DNA from: Trichosphaerium sp. ATCC 40318
Lineage: Eukaryota > Discosea > Flabellinia > Trichosidae
Direction of reading: 5' to 3'
Assembly (NCBI GenBank): GCA_038496445.1
Contig: JALMLS010000344.1
Coordinates: 372,001 to 436,000, forward strand
DNA: 64,000 nt
The notes below the pieces were generated by a model. It saw only the letters and a list, made by a program, of their open reading frames with translations, was not told the DNA's origin and did no database searches. Positions within the stretch are counted from its first letter, which is position 1, and each line of letters starts with the position of its first letter. A program made the translations under genes and the position numbers. Below, piece after piece: positions 11,803-24,584 of the stretch.

Positions 11803-14800
11803 ATGAACGAAGCTTTGATGGCAGATGAGATGCTGTTAGAAGTACTCCAGCATGCTCATTTTAAGTGCTCTGTTACAAAACGCTTACGCACTCTTATCGT
11901 GATCGCAAGCGTTTGTAAACGCTGGAAATATATCACAGCGGACTTGTGGGAGAGATTAGATATTAGGTGACTTATTTTAAACACATCAAGCGCTTACATG
12001 TTATTAGTTACGCTAACGTATCATTACCGGCGTTACAGCGTATTTTTTCGGATACTTCAAGAAACGGAAGGTACAAAAGACCGTAAAAATACAAAAACCA
12101 TCTAAAACGCATGTAAATAGGCGTTTATGGGTAAAAGAATTGATTTTAGTAAACACAGTCAATATCAACATTGTAGAGTTATTATATGTACGCTTTGGTG
12201 CCTTAGTCACTTGCTCATATTTCCTAGATGCTACCTAACTTGGAGACGCTAGATCTAAGCTACTCAAAGGGATTATGTACGTTTATTCATGAATCACGTG
12301 ATGAGAAAAAAATGTTTTATTTTCATGCATCTACAAGGAACCGTATTCGACGTCTAGTCATAGTTGCAATGTTCTAAACAACGTGATTCAGCGCAAACCG
12401 TTTTTTTTTTCTTTTGACACTTGTTGTTCTTACTCACTAAATACTATAGTTGCTAAGTCTGCAATGTTTTCAAGTTTATTCTCTAGGCCAGGACAGAAAA
12501 TAAAAGTATTGAATATAAATAGTACGGCGTTCAATGTTTGTTGTTGATTCTCGGGTTTTGATGAATTTTGTAGAAACCAATATGCTACAGGATTCAATAC
12601 AACATGTGTTACGATTGTGTTATAATGTAGAAGAGTTGCATATCGGTAGTCTTACCTCATCAATCCCTATATCAAGTATTCTAAGGCTTCCTAAACTGAC
12701 TTTCCTTGTACTATCATTTCTTATTTCTTTCCGAAAAAGTAACTTACCTGTTGTACTTAGGACATTTCTAATACTACCCTCACATGGGATATTAAAGCCA
12801 TTCCGAAATCAAATAAATACAAGCTCAAACATATTGTTATAGATGAACAAACTAGAGGTACAATAGATTCTAATCCTATCATATATAACTTGTTCAAAAT
12901 TGACACATTTTACACAGGAACAGTAATCGACTTGGTAAAATTCTTCAGCAATATAGCCGATTGTCATGTTCACAAATGTTGTTACGCTATAATGTACTCT
13001 GATATAGGCTTGGAATCTTTATGGGCAACCATTGAATCTGGTAGAATAATACATTACAAGAGTTTGACATACTAATTTAAAAATAACAAGGTGCTGATAA
13101 AACGTACTCAAGAACAACTCGCACTCCATTAGGTATGCTGCTATGAGTATCCGTTAAATTCTAATCAATACTAGGCATGCTCATTTACAACTATCATACT
13201 GGCAAAGATGTTACGCTTGAGGATATAGAACGCTTTATAACACTTACCAGTACGGGAACAGAATGGGTACATAAGATATTCTAGTTGCTACTTTCTTACG
13301 TCATTTATTAGAAGTTAAGCAAGCTACTTAATCAACGTCATAGCCATGAAATACCTCTTTATATGGCAGTAGAATATAATGATATATCTCTAGCAAGATT
13401 GCTTCTATCATATAGTGGTAGCCCTGTCCCTCAGACAGGTCATAAAATTCGTTCATTTATTCGAGCCATAAAGCTGAATCGTTTTGAGATTGCGAAGGCA
13501 ATATATTCTTACATTGATATCACTGATAGGCCGAGTGTCGTACGGATGTTTAATCAATCTAATCAAAGAAATAGCGCTCTTTTTACTCATGTTTGCTCGT
13601 AGCTTGGCGATACTTGTCTCGATTTAGTACACACTCCTTTTGAATCTTGGTTTCATTTTATTGAAGAGCTATCTCCTACTGGATACAAAATAAGCCAAAT
13701 AAGAAGCTCTACAGGAAGATCTCTTGTTTGTATTGCTGCAATGAGGAAAGATTTGGGTTTTCTTCAATATCTGGCACGTGTGATCATCTTTTTTGACTTT
13801 TTTTCTGTCATTTTGTTGTATTGTATTGTTGATTCTTTATTAAAGGTCAATACTTTACACTGCCCACATGATGAAGCTGACGAAGCTCTAATGACACCAT
13901 TATTCTGCACCATGTGTCAAACCACACATAATCATGCAAATGCGTTTAAAACCAAGGGTGTAATAGAGTTTTTGTTGGCTAGAAATGCCCGACATGCTAT
14001 ACCAATAGAGAAGAAAGATAAAGGAGATTTACCAGCTTATATTTCACCTCTATTGGGTCTATGCAGAAACCAAGGTGTTCTATTAACTTTCTTGGAATTT
14101 GTTGATCACGTTCATGTACTTCCTTCATTTGTATCGATCACCTACTTAACATGTTATAGTTTTGCGATACTCAAGGATATTCTTGTTTATATCACGCTGT
14201 GAAAAATAACCATACTCAAGTCGTAAGTCTTTTTGCCTATGCTGAAAACCAAGTTCTTAGAATATTCTTGTTTTGTAGGTTAAGAAGTTGCTGGCAAAAG
14301 GAGCTTACCCAAATGCCAAGGGGATACGCAAATTAATATTAAGCTGTGCGCCTCAAATACACTTAAACATGTACCCTTCTAATGCTTAAAAGCTCTTGAA
14401 GATCTTTCAAATCCCAAAAATGTCATTCCGATACTCACAGCGCTACTTGATGGAGGTGAGTAAAGTTTTTTTTGGGTTTTAGAGTTTCTTGTTCTCAGCT
14501 TAACATAAAATCGAAGGCCTTGAGCTGGATGAAGATACCGAAGTGCCAAAGGCTTATCGCAATATGTTACCTTTTGCAAGTAATGGAGGTATTGGACCAG
14601 CATCTTTTTACTCGTACAAGCCGGGGACTATCTTGGAGTATCCTCAAGTAAGCTAAAACTATCGTTTATTCAAAACAGGTCAACCATTTCTTAATGTTTT
14701 TATTTTTAATAGCTTCATGTCGTTCAGCAATATTTACTAATCGCCCTCATGGGTGGTGGTAAAGTGCAGGGTTTTAAAGATGTTATTGAAGCTCACATAC

Positions 14801-15563
14801 TTGATTTCACATTTCCAGATGATAATGGAAACATTGGCCTACATTGGGCGTGCCTCTTTGGGTATAAAAAAACTGTAAGTATCCAATACTTTTTGGGTTT
14901 TTTAACTTCATGAAAACAACATTGCGTTGGATCCAAAAAACAAATCAACACGCGATCCACTAGAAATTTTACAAAACAACAGTAATATGTTGGAAGTATT
15001 TTAATCAAAATGATCGATAGGAAATGGTACTGTTTGTTCTTGAAAATACACCCGTGGAATACTGGCATTTCCAAAATAAGAGTTTATTCACTCCTTTCTT
15101 GTTATGCTGTTGTAATGGAAATGTAGACGCTGCCAGAGTTATACTCCAAAGTACGTCCTAAACATTTTGCTGTATACTCTTTCTTATTTTCTGTTAAACA
15201 CGTGTTTTACCACTGTGTTAACTCTCATCGTATCTAACTTTTTTCTTCCAAAGAAACCTCTGAGAATACGAGAAAGCCATTCTTGAATGAAGTCGATGGT
15301 GAAGGGAATACACCACTGCACCATGCGGCCAGATCTAATAGTACGATTGTTTTAGGAATCCCTTTAACTGTCACTAAACCACGTAACTTAGATGCTGAAT
15401 TACTCAAGTTACTCTTAAAGTATGGAGCAGACTTTACAAGAGAAAATAACAAAGGAGAGGTCCCACTTCGTACGTTTGCTAGCTCTAAGAAAAAGGAAAG
15501 TTGCTTACATAGTTTTATTAAGAATGGTGCAAATCACGCCGTAGTGCAACTTACAAGGAGTTG
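11803..15563 (+). CDS. F-box protein with C-terminal ankyrin repeats
   Basis: The start MNEALMADEMLLEVLQHAHF ... VCKRWKYITADLWERL is an F-box, the SKP1-binding domain of SCF ubiquitin ligases. LRR-like segments follow (MLPNLETLDLSYSKGLC near 12228; LCYNVEELHIGSL near 12625). What looks like a stop near 13075 is bypassed by an intron joining LWATIESG to ADKTYSRTTRTPLGMLI, so the F-box and ankyrin halves read as one gene. Ankyrin-type units continue: IPLYMAVEYNDISLARLLLS, GNIGLHWACLFGYKK, EGNTPLHHAARSNS and LLKLLLKYGADFTREN. An in-frame TAG at 13600-13602 lies at the end of a good 63-bp intron (13540-13602, starting GTACGG). The last exon ends at TGA 15561-15563, although an alternative splice could extend the tail by about 20 residues. 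The substrate is unknown. Confidence 0.72.
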
Positions 15564-16021
15564 ACAAAGCAAAAGGAGCTACAACAGTTTAAAGCAGGAT
15601 TTTTAGAAATTGTTAAATAAAAATACTGGCATTCAACCTTTCTTTCTTTCTTCTCAGTTTTTCTGTGTTTCCGATCATGTTACAGATTACCTTATCTCTA
15701 CGACAAGCGAGACAAGGAGAGCTCATAAAAGTGTACTAGGTATGCTTCTTAAAGCCCAACAGGAATAATAGCTTTTAAAAATCTAAAGTGACTTAGAGGA
15801 TACATTGAAGTATAGTATTCACCCTCGGAGGGTCAAGGGTCAGGCAGTGCCTTTATTACATATTTTACACAATCTCGCTATGGCGATAAAGCTTGGTACC
15901 TTAGAGTAAACACATACTGATTGATTAGCAGGATTCTACAAACTTGACCACATACAAAATTAGGTTGTGTTATTAGTATGTTTTCACTAAACATGTAGCA
16001 ACTGTTACTACGACTTTGTTG
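15564..16021. other. intergenic, convergent 3' ends
   Basis: Gap between the F-box/ankyrin gene (plus) and the MORN-variant gene (minus). A short open stretch just after 15563 (KQKELQQFKAGFLEIV then TAA, about 15570-15620) could be an alternative C-terminus of the ankyrin gene. An AATAAA-type signal is near 15617. Nothing else is recognisable. Confidence 0.5.
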
Positions 16022-17032
16022 CTAATCCTGTAGAGTAGAAGCGCCAGCATATGGGCTATCTTCAAAAGAATATGCTTCTGTGACGCTGTCATCTGGTTTA
16101 GTAATCTGTTCTTCATCCACTATTATCGATTCATGCACCTCTTTGGTTTCGCCATCTTGTTTGTTAACTCCCATGGATTGTTTTTCAGGCTCTTTGCTTT
16201 CATAGTCGTCGTTAACTACTTCTCCATTAACACACATGCCCTCACTCTCAAGTTGTCCATTTCTATCATATCTTGTGAATTTGCCATGGCATTTATCATT
16301 TGCCCACATGTTCCGTCCTGCAAGTTGCCCGCTTGGATACCAATATTTAGACTCACCATGTCGTTTACCATTTACCCATATGTATAGTGCTTTGAGTTGG
16401 CCATTTTCATGCCACTCTTTACCTTCGCCTTGTTCCTTTCCATCTACAAATGTGCACTGACCCTGAAGTTGTCGGTTTTTATGCCACCTTTTGAGTGTGC
16501 CATTCTTTTGCCCATCAGCCCACTTGGACTGTTCCTTAAGTTGTCCACTTGGATACCATTGTTTAGTTTTACCACTTCGTTTACCTTTTTTGTATTTACA
16601 TTGTTTCTTGAGTTGCCCATTTTGGTACCAACTTTTCTGTTTGCCATCACGTTCACCTTTAACATACCTGCCATGTTCCTTAAATTGTCCTTTTTCATAC
16701 CATAATTTGGTTTCACCATGTCTTTTATCATCAACCCAAATAGCTCGAGATTTCAGTTGGCCATTGTCATACCAAAATTTGATTTCACCATGTCTTTTGT
16801 CGTCAACCCACACGGACTGAGATTTTAGTTTGCCATTATCATACCACAGTTTGGTTTCACCATGTTGTTTATCATCAACCCACATACTTTGTTCCTCAAG
16901 TTGTCCATTTTCGTACCATTGTTTGTTTTCACCATGTCGTTTACCATTAACCCACATGCACTGTTCCTTAAGTTGTCCACCTTCATGAAAAAGTTTATGC
17001 TCCCCATGTTTAGGACTATTCTCCTTTGACAT
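16022..17032 (-). CDS. intronless MORN-variant (YwqK-like) tandem-repeat protein
   Basis: A single uninterrupted exon of 336 codons. It contains about eleven tandem units of roughly 23 residues with consensus WYxNGQLKxxxxWVxGKRHGExK, the MORN-repeat variant typed by bacterial YwqK proteins and common in protists and large DNA viruses. The units run from about residue 12 to 265. A charged, non-repeat acidic tail (about residues 266-336) follows and ends in GASTLQD. There is no signal peptide or membrane segment. The function is unknown; such repeats form extended beta-hairpin rods. Every other long gene nearby is broken by introns, so its single-exon structure stands out and suggests transfer, retroposition or recent repeat expansion. 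The antisense frames are open only because of the repeat composition. Confidence 0.85.
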   Translation of the reverse strand: MSKENSPKHGEHKLFHEGGQLKEQCMWVNGKRHGENKQWYENGQLEEQSMWVDDKQHGETKLWYDNGKLKSQSVWVDDKRHGEIKFWYDNGQLKSRAIWVDDKRHGETKLWYEKGQFKEHGRYVKGERDGKQKSWYQNGQLKKQCKYKKGKRSGKTKQWYPSGQLKEQSKWADGQKNGTLKRWHKNRQLQGQCTFVDGKEQGEGKEWHENGQLKALYIWVNGKRHGESKYWYPSGQLAGRNMWANDKCHGKFTRYDRNGQLESEGMCVNGEVVNDDYESKEPEKQSMGVNKQDGETKEVHESIIVDEEQITKPDDSVTEAYSFEDSPYAGASTLQD

Positions 17033-17119
17033 GTTAGTTTTAAGCCTAAAGAAAACAAAGTAAGGACTAGAACATTGGTTATTTCTAGAAATAAAAATAA
17101 CAATACGGCCATTTTTAAC

Positions 17120-17389
17120 ACAAATCCTTGTTGCTCAATCGAGCTATGGATAGTCTAGTACGATTCAAAACATATCGAGCCACATCCCAATACTGTCATT
17201 TTGATTGGTAGACGTTTTTTTTGATTATTACTATTTTTGTTTACTCCAAAAATGCAGCATTGACGCGATAAACGCCCGATTACGTAATCGTATTTTACAG
17301 AAGGAAAAAACCACCAATCAAAATGACAGTGTTGGGATGTGGTCCGACACTATTTAGAAGCGTACTAGACTATTCGTACAAGGATTTGT
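17120..17389. repeat. imperfect inverted repeat, MITE-like
   Basis: Three matched blocks face each other across a loop of about 100 bp. 17120-17130 pairs with 17379-17389 (11 of 11). 17151-17162 pairs with 17361-17372 (12 of 12). 17180-17209 pairs with 17313-17342 (29 of 30). The arms are separated by less conserved spacers, and the loop contains a perfect 14-bp palindrome (17277-17290). It lies 90 bp upstream of the MORN-variant gene start. No coding capacity is visible. A small non-autonomous transposable element or a large cruciform/hairpin are the options. Confidence 0.75.
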
Positions 17390-17820
17390 TTTTGGCGTTG
17401 GAAAAACGGCAATGAGGTTTTACGCGCAAAAGCAAACGTACTGAACCTAAACGTAATTTGTGGCAGTATGCAATTAAGTTTTCGAGTTATACTATATTTA
17501 GGATGCTTAACCCTTTGTAAACCATTCCGTGAACAATAGCCTTAGACGTCGGGTCGACCCTTTTCGTCTGTTTACGTTTTTTGAAGGAGCTATTACATGT
17601 GACTGCGTAAACAACTTATAAAGCAATGTTAGCAGTCACATTGATTCATACGTCAATGTATGTAGAAAGAGGAAACATTTCATATTTCAGGGGAAACGCT
17701 GTACTCAGAGTACATACATAATTAGTTTATGTAAATGGGATGGTACATAATAACGGTACACAATCGACATTTATTTTTTTTGTTATTTCGCGGGTTTTTT
17801 GTTCGTTTTTTGTGATTGCT
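17390..17820. other. intergenic, 3' flank of Aquarius
   Basis: AT-rich spacer between the inverted repeat and the Aquarius stop codon. It contains long T runs near 17768-17810, which would be the 3'-UTR of the minus-strand gene. No gene recognised. Confidence 0.5.
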
Positions 17821-20800
17821 CTAGTCTTCTTCCATTGCATCTGGTTTATCCTCTTCATCGTTTGCCTCAGGCTCTTCGCTTTCCATAGGTGTAGGCTCTT
17901 GGTTCTCCTCTGGGGTCGGTGGAGGGGCCACAATCTTGCCTAGAAAATTACAGCGTTAATGGGAGTGTTTGCAACAAATAACTGAGCATACCCATATGTA
18001 AAACATCGCTAACGATTATTTGCTTATCCTTTGGAACCTTTGCGCCAAGGTCCCTGTCACAATTATTAAAGTCCTCATCTCTTACAAGAGATAGAGTATC
18101 AGGTCTCTTTGATAGAATTTCAAAAGCAGGAGCAAGTTCAAGGCAATCTTGGAAAAGTTCCTTTCTACAAAATACGTAAAGTCCCAAGCGAGCACGTGAT
18201 AGTGCAACCTATAAAAGCGTTAATTTGGGTGCACGGTTGGTCCTGATTAAAAATGAATGAATACACACCACCAAGCGACGGACATCACGGATATGACCAA
18301 CATGTTTGGTTCGGACCAAAGAAAGAAGTATGTCTAGAAAGAAAACAAAGATTAAAAAAACATTGCGAAAAAATAAAAAAAAATTACGTACAATCATTCT
18401 GTTGACCCTGGAACCTATCAACAGTTGCCAAACGAGCTGGCATTCCAAACAATGGGTTATTACGACATCTTTGATCAAGTACATCACGAAGCAGAGCTTT
18501 TTGTCCATTGTACGAGGTGATAATTGAAATTTTTTCTCGAGGATATCTGGAAGTGATTTAGAACAAACAAAAAAAGTCAACAAAAATAAAACATACCCCA
18601 ATAATCTCATGTACATGTACGTTGCAACAACGTACTCGGCTTCACCGAGATTTTGGTAGAAGAAAGGTGTTGGTGTAGTACACCCTTGGCCCATAAAATC
18701 ATCAACATTGATCATTTGATAATCGTAAACAAACCTTAAAAGAAGATAAGTCATTATAAAATGACATCGTATAGGTGTCTATTTTCTTACCCTGGGTTAG
18801 CTTTCAAGAATGGTCCTTGTTCTGTAACAGGCAAGTTACCAAGTTCAGGATACCGCCAGTTATACAAAGCAGCAATAGAAGTTCTTGCACGACCTTGAGA
18901 ATCAAGATTTATAGCAGGCACACCTAAGCGGACAAACCTACATGGAACTAAGTCACAAACATCGCCTCAATAACAAGAACTATTTTAGTACCTTGTAAAT
19001 AAACTCTGGTTCATCCTACAATACTTTTCAAAGGCTATATTTTGGATGACAGGTGGCAATTGGTTGTGATCACCAAGCATAGCAATACGCTTAAGACGTG
19101 ATCCTGATTCGATACTTTGCTCTTGTAGAAGCATTGGTATGAATGTCTCAACCTCAAGAATCTGAGCTGATTCCTCCATCAATATATTATCATATTTGAA
19201 TCCAGCTTTAACAAGATCTCTCCTCTGTAATATTGGTGTCAGTCAAAGCCAAAAAAATTCTTCAAAGAAAAAGTTGCTTTGTTTTTACATACCTTCAATG
19301 CAGCGTAGGTACACGTCATTGCGATAATCTTTGCTTGTTTGGTGAGTAAGTAATGAGAGCGGTCTTTCTCAAGCCTCAATATTTCAAAAGCTCTGCACTC
19401 TTCAATTCTACACAGTGATTAGCAAAATTGAGTTTTTCACAAGCTATTATTCCGTACTTGACAAACATTTCCTTGATTTCATCGTAGCAATTTTCAGCTT
19501 GTTCCATAGCCTGCTTATACGTTCTTACTTTGAACAAGTCTGGGTGTGAACCGGCGAAATATGTGGCTAATAAATCATTAGGCAAGCAGAACAACATAAA
19601 ACTCAGTCAACGTACCAAATGGAAAGTTGTCGCTCACAGCCTTCTTAGTATTCTTGCCTTCACTGCTAAAACATTTATAAGTATTTGCCGCGTATTGCTA
19701 TAAGGCGGAGTAGAGTAAGAAGGTGTTGAAGTACGTACAGGACTTGCAAGAACTGTTCCCAAATACCATGAATATTTTGCTTATAGAAATGATGCGCTGA
19801 CTCGCAACTGTAAGCTGCATTCTGTGGCATACCCAAGCTTTGAGTGAGCTTTTCAACTTGTTTCAATAATTCTAACCGAACACCCTACAAATACCTCATT
19901 AACGAACCGTTGCAGCAAAAAACTCCACAAACAAAATAAAAACAAAAGAAAAACCTACCAACATGTAATTTACTCTTCCTTTCTCGCTAAAATTCTTATC
20001 AGTCTCAAGCATCTCCTGACCATGTCCAAGTCTCAATAAATGACGCTCATCAATATCTTATAAGAGTGAGAACGACCATCTAAAAAAGAAATACAAGATC
20101 AAAAGAAAAAACAGTACCTAATTTCATAATCTTTTCAAAAAGATCGTTCAATGCATTATTAGAGTGAGTAACAAGAAGTGTTCTCTCATTAGGGTGATCA
20201 TGATACCAATTCGAGATTATTTGAACCGCAACGTCAGTTTTACCAGTACCAGGAGGTCCAACAATTAGAGTTAGTCCAGGATCATGTGCACTTTTGATTG
20301 CAGACACTAAAATAAAGTTAAACCACTTTATTGCCAAAAAGATAATCACGTCTACCTTGAGCTGGTGTGAAACGGATTGAGTTGCCTTTATCCTCTCCGT
20401 CAGCGTCTTTTCCAACAACCTCTGGTATGAATGGTGTAACTTTGATAGGAGCTTTCTCATCTTCTTCATCCTCAGGGAATTCAAGTTTGAAAGGTGGTAC
20501 TCTGCTCTTTTTTGTCCTTGTTGTAAACTTCAAAGGTCTGTCGAAACTCTCAGCCAAGTGATCAGCATCTAAGAATGTGTCGTTGAAGTTTATAACCCTA
20601 TGTTCACTTTCAGGGCGCTGAGAAGGGTCACCATAGCCTACACACAGAGTGAGAAAACATAAGAATTTTTGAAATAATAAAGCCAACTAAAACGTACCCA
20701 ACAATACATCATGAAGCCACTCAGGTACAACAATCTCTGGTTCATTCATAAGACCACGAATAGTCTCTAGAACACCCTTGAATATATTTTCCTAAACAAG

Positions 20801-23369
20801 TAATTTGAGTATCAACAGCAGTTTACATAGAATAAATAACTTACTTTTGGTCTACGACGAACAATAAGATTGAATGTGTTATAAGCATCAACGCCATTGT
20901 CCAGATCCATTTGGTATTGTACAGGATCCAATAATACACGCAGAGTACGTTGACTACCTTTTCTTCGAGAATCGTGATTATATAAATCAATCTCATTACC
21001 ACGTTCATCAAGCATACCTTGCAACTAAATCATAGAGTTAGTTTGGGTTTTTGTAATCTTCAAGTTTGTATTACCTCACAACCTCTGATGTACTCTATGC
21101 CAAATGCTTGTGGAAATGGTACGTCATAGTCAGGTTGGTCACGCTCTCCAATAGGTGATTTTATACGTAAGAGAAAGTATACATCTCCTGGAAGTGTAGA
21201 CTCCCAGTAGTTACGTAATCTTTGATTTCTTCCCTGAGGTAAACGTATAGAGAGTGTTGCTTTAACACGAGATGGCCATGTCTCACCAAGTCTTGCTGGG
21301 CTTACATCAACCACACCAAACTCACTTACTGCTTGCGCCATCTTTGCCCTATAAATACAGTAAGACACTTGACACAGAGAAGTGTTCAATGAACACAGGT
21401 AAAAAAAAACAAAACAATATTTTACCATCCTCGGAATACAGTGACACCATTTGATAAGGCTCTAGGCTTCATACGTTTCACAACATTTTCTATATCCTGT
21501 CGTATTTCATATGTCGTCTCTAATTGAAACAATGTATAGTTTCTCAAGAGATAATCATAAAAAGTTAGAAACTGAAGGTTAAGCTTTGGTAATGCCAAAC
21601 ATTCTCCATTATAGTTTCGACTAAACTCTGGAATAACAGTAGAATCCCACATTAATTTCTAAAGAGACTTTAGAACACGTTTTAAGTAATTAAAGACAGT
21701 CAATTACCTCATCTGGATAAATCGGTTTTGAGTTGATTTGTTCCAACTGAGACTTTCGTCTCTCGTGCCATGATACAATAATTTCAACCAATACATCACG
21801 AGGAAAATCTTGGTCTTCAGGAATCAAGCAAAGGAACCTTATAAAAAAAGTTAAAAAAGAACAAATAAAAAAAAAAGAGTGTCGGGCGTACTGTGCTAAA
21901 TTTACGAGATCTTCATCACTTAGTTCGCCCATATGCTTAAGTAATGCGTCTCTTGTGTCAATAGATGCAATACTTGCTAGTGAGAATCTTCTAAGTTCGG
22001 AGAATTCTTTAAATGTCAGTTTTTGTAAATTTTGCATCTTTGAATAATGTCTCTTTTGCATCTCCATATCTGAGAGTGACACGCCACTATAATCGTCGAT
22101 TTCAAATCCATCATAGAAGCGCAACATGCCAACAAGCCGGCTGTATAACCTAAAACAAGAATTTGAATAATCCGCTTCTCATTTAAAAGCAAACGTACAA
22201 TCCCATTTTTGAAGTCATTAATGGTGACATTCTTGATTTAATAAGGACATGGCTGTGTTGTATTACAGGTCTCAAAAAGCGACGCGTTGGGAGTTGAGAT
22301 ATCAAATCAATTAGTAGCTCCACAAAACGTTCACAATATGTAATTTTGTCAGCATCTAAAGAAGTAAGTAAACCATTAAAGGCTACTGAAAATAAAAAAC
22401 CCACCTTCATCTTTGGTGCAATCAATAGACGCCAATATATCCAAGTAATCAGCAAGAAGGGAAGGTATAAATTCGCTCTTCGGATTGTATGGTTGCCGTT
22501 TACCTGGAGAAATAAGATAAACAACGTCACAGTACACAAAAAAACAAACTCGTACGTTTTTTCTTATCTTTTACAATACGTTTCCAATGACGTTGTAGTT
22601 TCTTATCTAAGCGCCCTAGCTCAATGTTGCGTCTTCCTTCTGGTAAGGCATGCCACAATGGAAGTTGTACCAACCTAAAACAACACTTAGCCGAAGTACA
22701 GTGACTTTAATCCTATTTAGCGTACCCAAGGACTTGTTCTCGGACAACGTTATCCTCAAAACTTTGAAAGCACGTTATAAAAAATAAAATGTATTGTGTC
22801 TTTTCAGCTATTGTTAGGTCCTCGTTTTGTGAAAGACAGAGAGCACGCGTAAAAAATTGTTTAAATTTCTCTTCATCAGAATGGAATGCGGCTAAGTGAA
22901 CTTTAATTTGAAAAAAATAGGTATGTGATGCGTACTCCAAACTGGAACATCCTCACGTCGTTTTTCGTTCACCATAAATAGTATTGACAGTAAATGATTT
23001 CTTGTTGACCTTTTAGCGTTAAAGTGCGGCCATAAGTATCTACAGTTGTGAGAGAGTGATACAAGAACATTTCTAACCTCTCAAGGTATTGGCTCAACTC
23101 CAACACCATTAATCTGCCTTCATTGCCTTTGCCGCCTTCTAGGTGTTCTACATATATTTTTTCGACCACTTCCGTGTCGAATGTCTTCGGTTTACGCGAT
23201 TTTCCTCCCCAATGCTTTTTACTAAGTTCTACAAGAGGGTCCTTGGAGAACTGAAGGTTTTAATATAAATTGGTGCCAAAACACTTTGTACTTGTTGTTT
23301 AGAAGGAGCTGCGTATTCACCAGCAGCCTTGCCCTTGGAGCGACTAGTCCTTCTCTTCTTGTGCGACAT
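17821..23369 (-). CDS. AQR: RNA helicase Aquarius (intron-binding protein, spliceosome)
   Basis: SF1 helicase of the spliceosome's intron-binding complex. The start at 23369 gives a basic N-terminus ([19 protein letters not shown]), followed by the family's helical region ([20 protein letters not shown], 23100-23165). Helicase motifs follow in order. Walker A is [18 protein letters not shown] (about 20215-20265), with [18 protein letters not shown] behind it. The motif-II region is [19 protein letters not shown], and motif III is [14 protein letters not shown] (about 19040-19080). Then come [27 protein letters not shown] and [18 protein letters not shown] (about 18145-18300). These match Aquarius block for block, and the total length is right for the family. 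The tail is acidic and Pro-rich, ending [10 protein letters not shown] and TAG. About 20 short introns interrupt it. It is divergent from the vault-like gene, with 1.2 kb between. Confidence 0.93.
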
Positions 23370-24584
23370 CGCTGCGGCAATGCTTAGTCGTACTTTTTTT
23401 TGTTGAACTTTTTCAACTCTGGTTTTTTTTTGTATCTGTTTGTTAACTTACAAACGTACTAAAACGGCGAAAAGCTCGTTATAAATGAAAACAGAGAAAC
23501 GACATGAAAAAATATGAATTTTCCGCCAATTAGCTTCCGCTCAATTTGCAACAACTCTTTTAACAAATTATTATATTAAGGTTACCCTTCTCAAGATCAG
23601 TACAAAGTACATTCTGTTCTTACATTTTCCTTGCTGGTTAGTCCGTTGTACATCATGAGGTGCTCAAGCATATTGGAGATCAAGGGCAGCGGCATGAAGT
23701 GCTACGATATGGATTTCCGTCATGCTTCGCCGAAGACCCTTGCTTTAGTCACATCTATTTTAAAGGCAATTCCACTTACGTTAGCTTCTCGTTTGATTCA
23801 ATGAGTGAGCAACATTGTTCATAAGATAAAGTGGAAAGTCAGGCGCTTGCATTGTTGCAAGATAGTTCTTATTGTGAGCATTATAGCCAATGTTTATCAA
23901 GGACAGGTGTTGTGGTAAAACGTGGGTCTTCGTGGATAGCGCAACAGTGGGAAGTGTGGTTGGTCAATGTGATGTGATAGAAAAAACTACTTATTGCCTG
24001 CGTACTGCGACCTGTATCTTCATTGTTCAGCACAAGTACGAAAGAAGTCTTTTGTGGAAGCTGGAAATGTCAACACCTTGCACTGTACCTTACTGGACTA
24101 AACAATTGAAAGTGGTATTCAAGACTTGCACCCTAAAATCTGAAATAGTGAAGTGCTACACTCTAGCGATAGCGGTCAGACATCATCTCCGTCAATTTTA
24201 CTCCAACACTTGCTTACGTGTCACTCGCCATTCAACAAATTTGAGACCAATCACAGTATGTTCTAAATGCTATGGAAGCACCTATAAACGAATCAAATAA
24301 GGCTATTCATGAACGTGTGTGAAATGTGACATTAAGGGTTTTTCTTAGCTAACATGTAGCACTTCGCTATTAAAAACTGAGCTCCCAATACTCCGCAACG
24401 TAGTGGAGTGTTACCAAAATCCTACACAGGTAGTGGTGTATATTGGTAACGTACACTTCATGAGAAAGTATGCACTCCACAAGAAAATATGGATACATTT
24501 TTGAAAATTGCGAATTTTCGGTTTTGGCAAATATTCGTTCTGAATAACAAGAAAGCGCTTCACTGCAACACCTCAACAACTATT
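23370..24584. other. 1.2-kb intergenic region, possible degraded coding or ncRNA
   Basis: Long for this compact window. It separates the divergent Aquarius and vault-like starts, so both promoters must lie here. On the plus strand several short frames look protein-like (SFSFDSMSEQHC near 23790; DKVESQALALLQDSSYC near 23835; HCSAQVRKKSFVEAGNVN near 24030), but they lie in different frames with stops between, and no family is recognised. A 136-codon open frame at 23890-24300 has biased composition and no recognisable domain. A small inverted repeat pairs 24411-24417 with 24443-24449. A decayed gene, a fast-evolving small gene or an ncRNA are all possible. Confidence 0.35.

Noticed and set aside
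13540-13602. In-frame TAG in the ankyrin half of the F-box/ankyrin gene
   Set aside because: A 63-bp GTACGG...TAG intron removes it in phase and joins DRPSV to LGDTCLDLV, so no pseudogene or recoding is needed.
16133-17121. Overlapping long frames on both strands at the MORN-variant gene
   Set aside because: Frame shadows of a regular 69-bp repeat.
24405-24452. Possible stem-loop with TTACCAA/TTGGTAA arms
   Set aside because: Only seven paired bases in the core; too weak to call alone.
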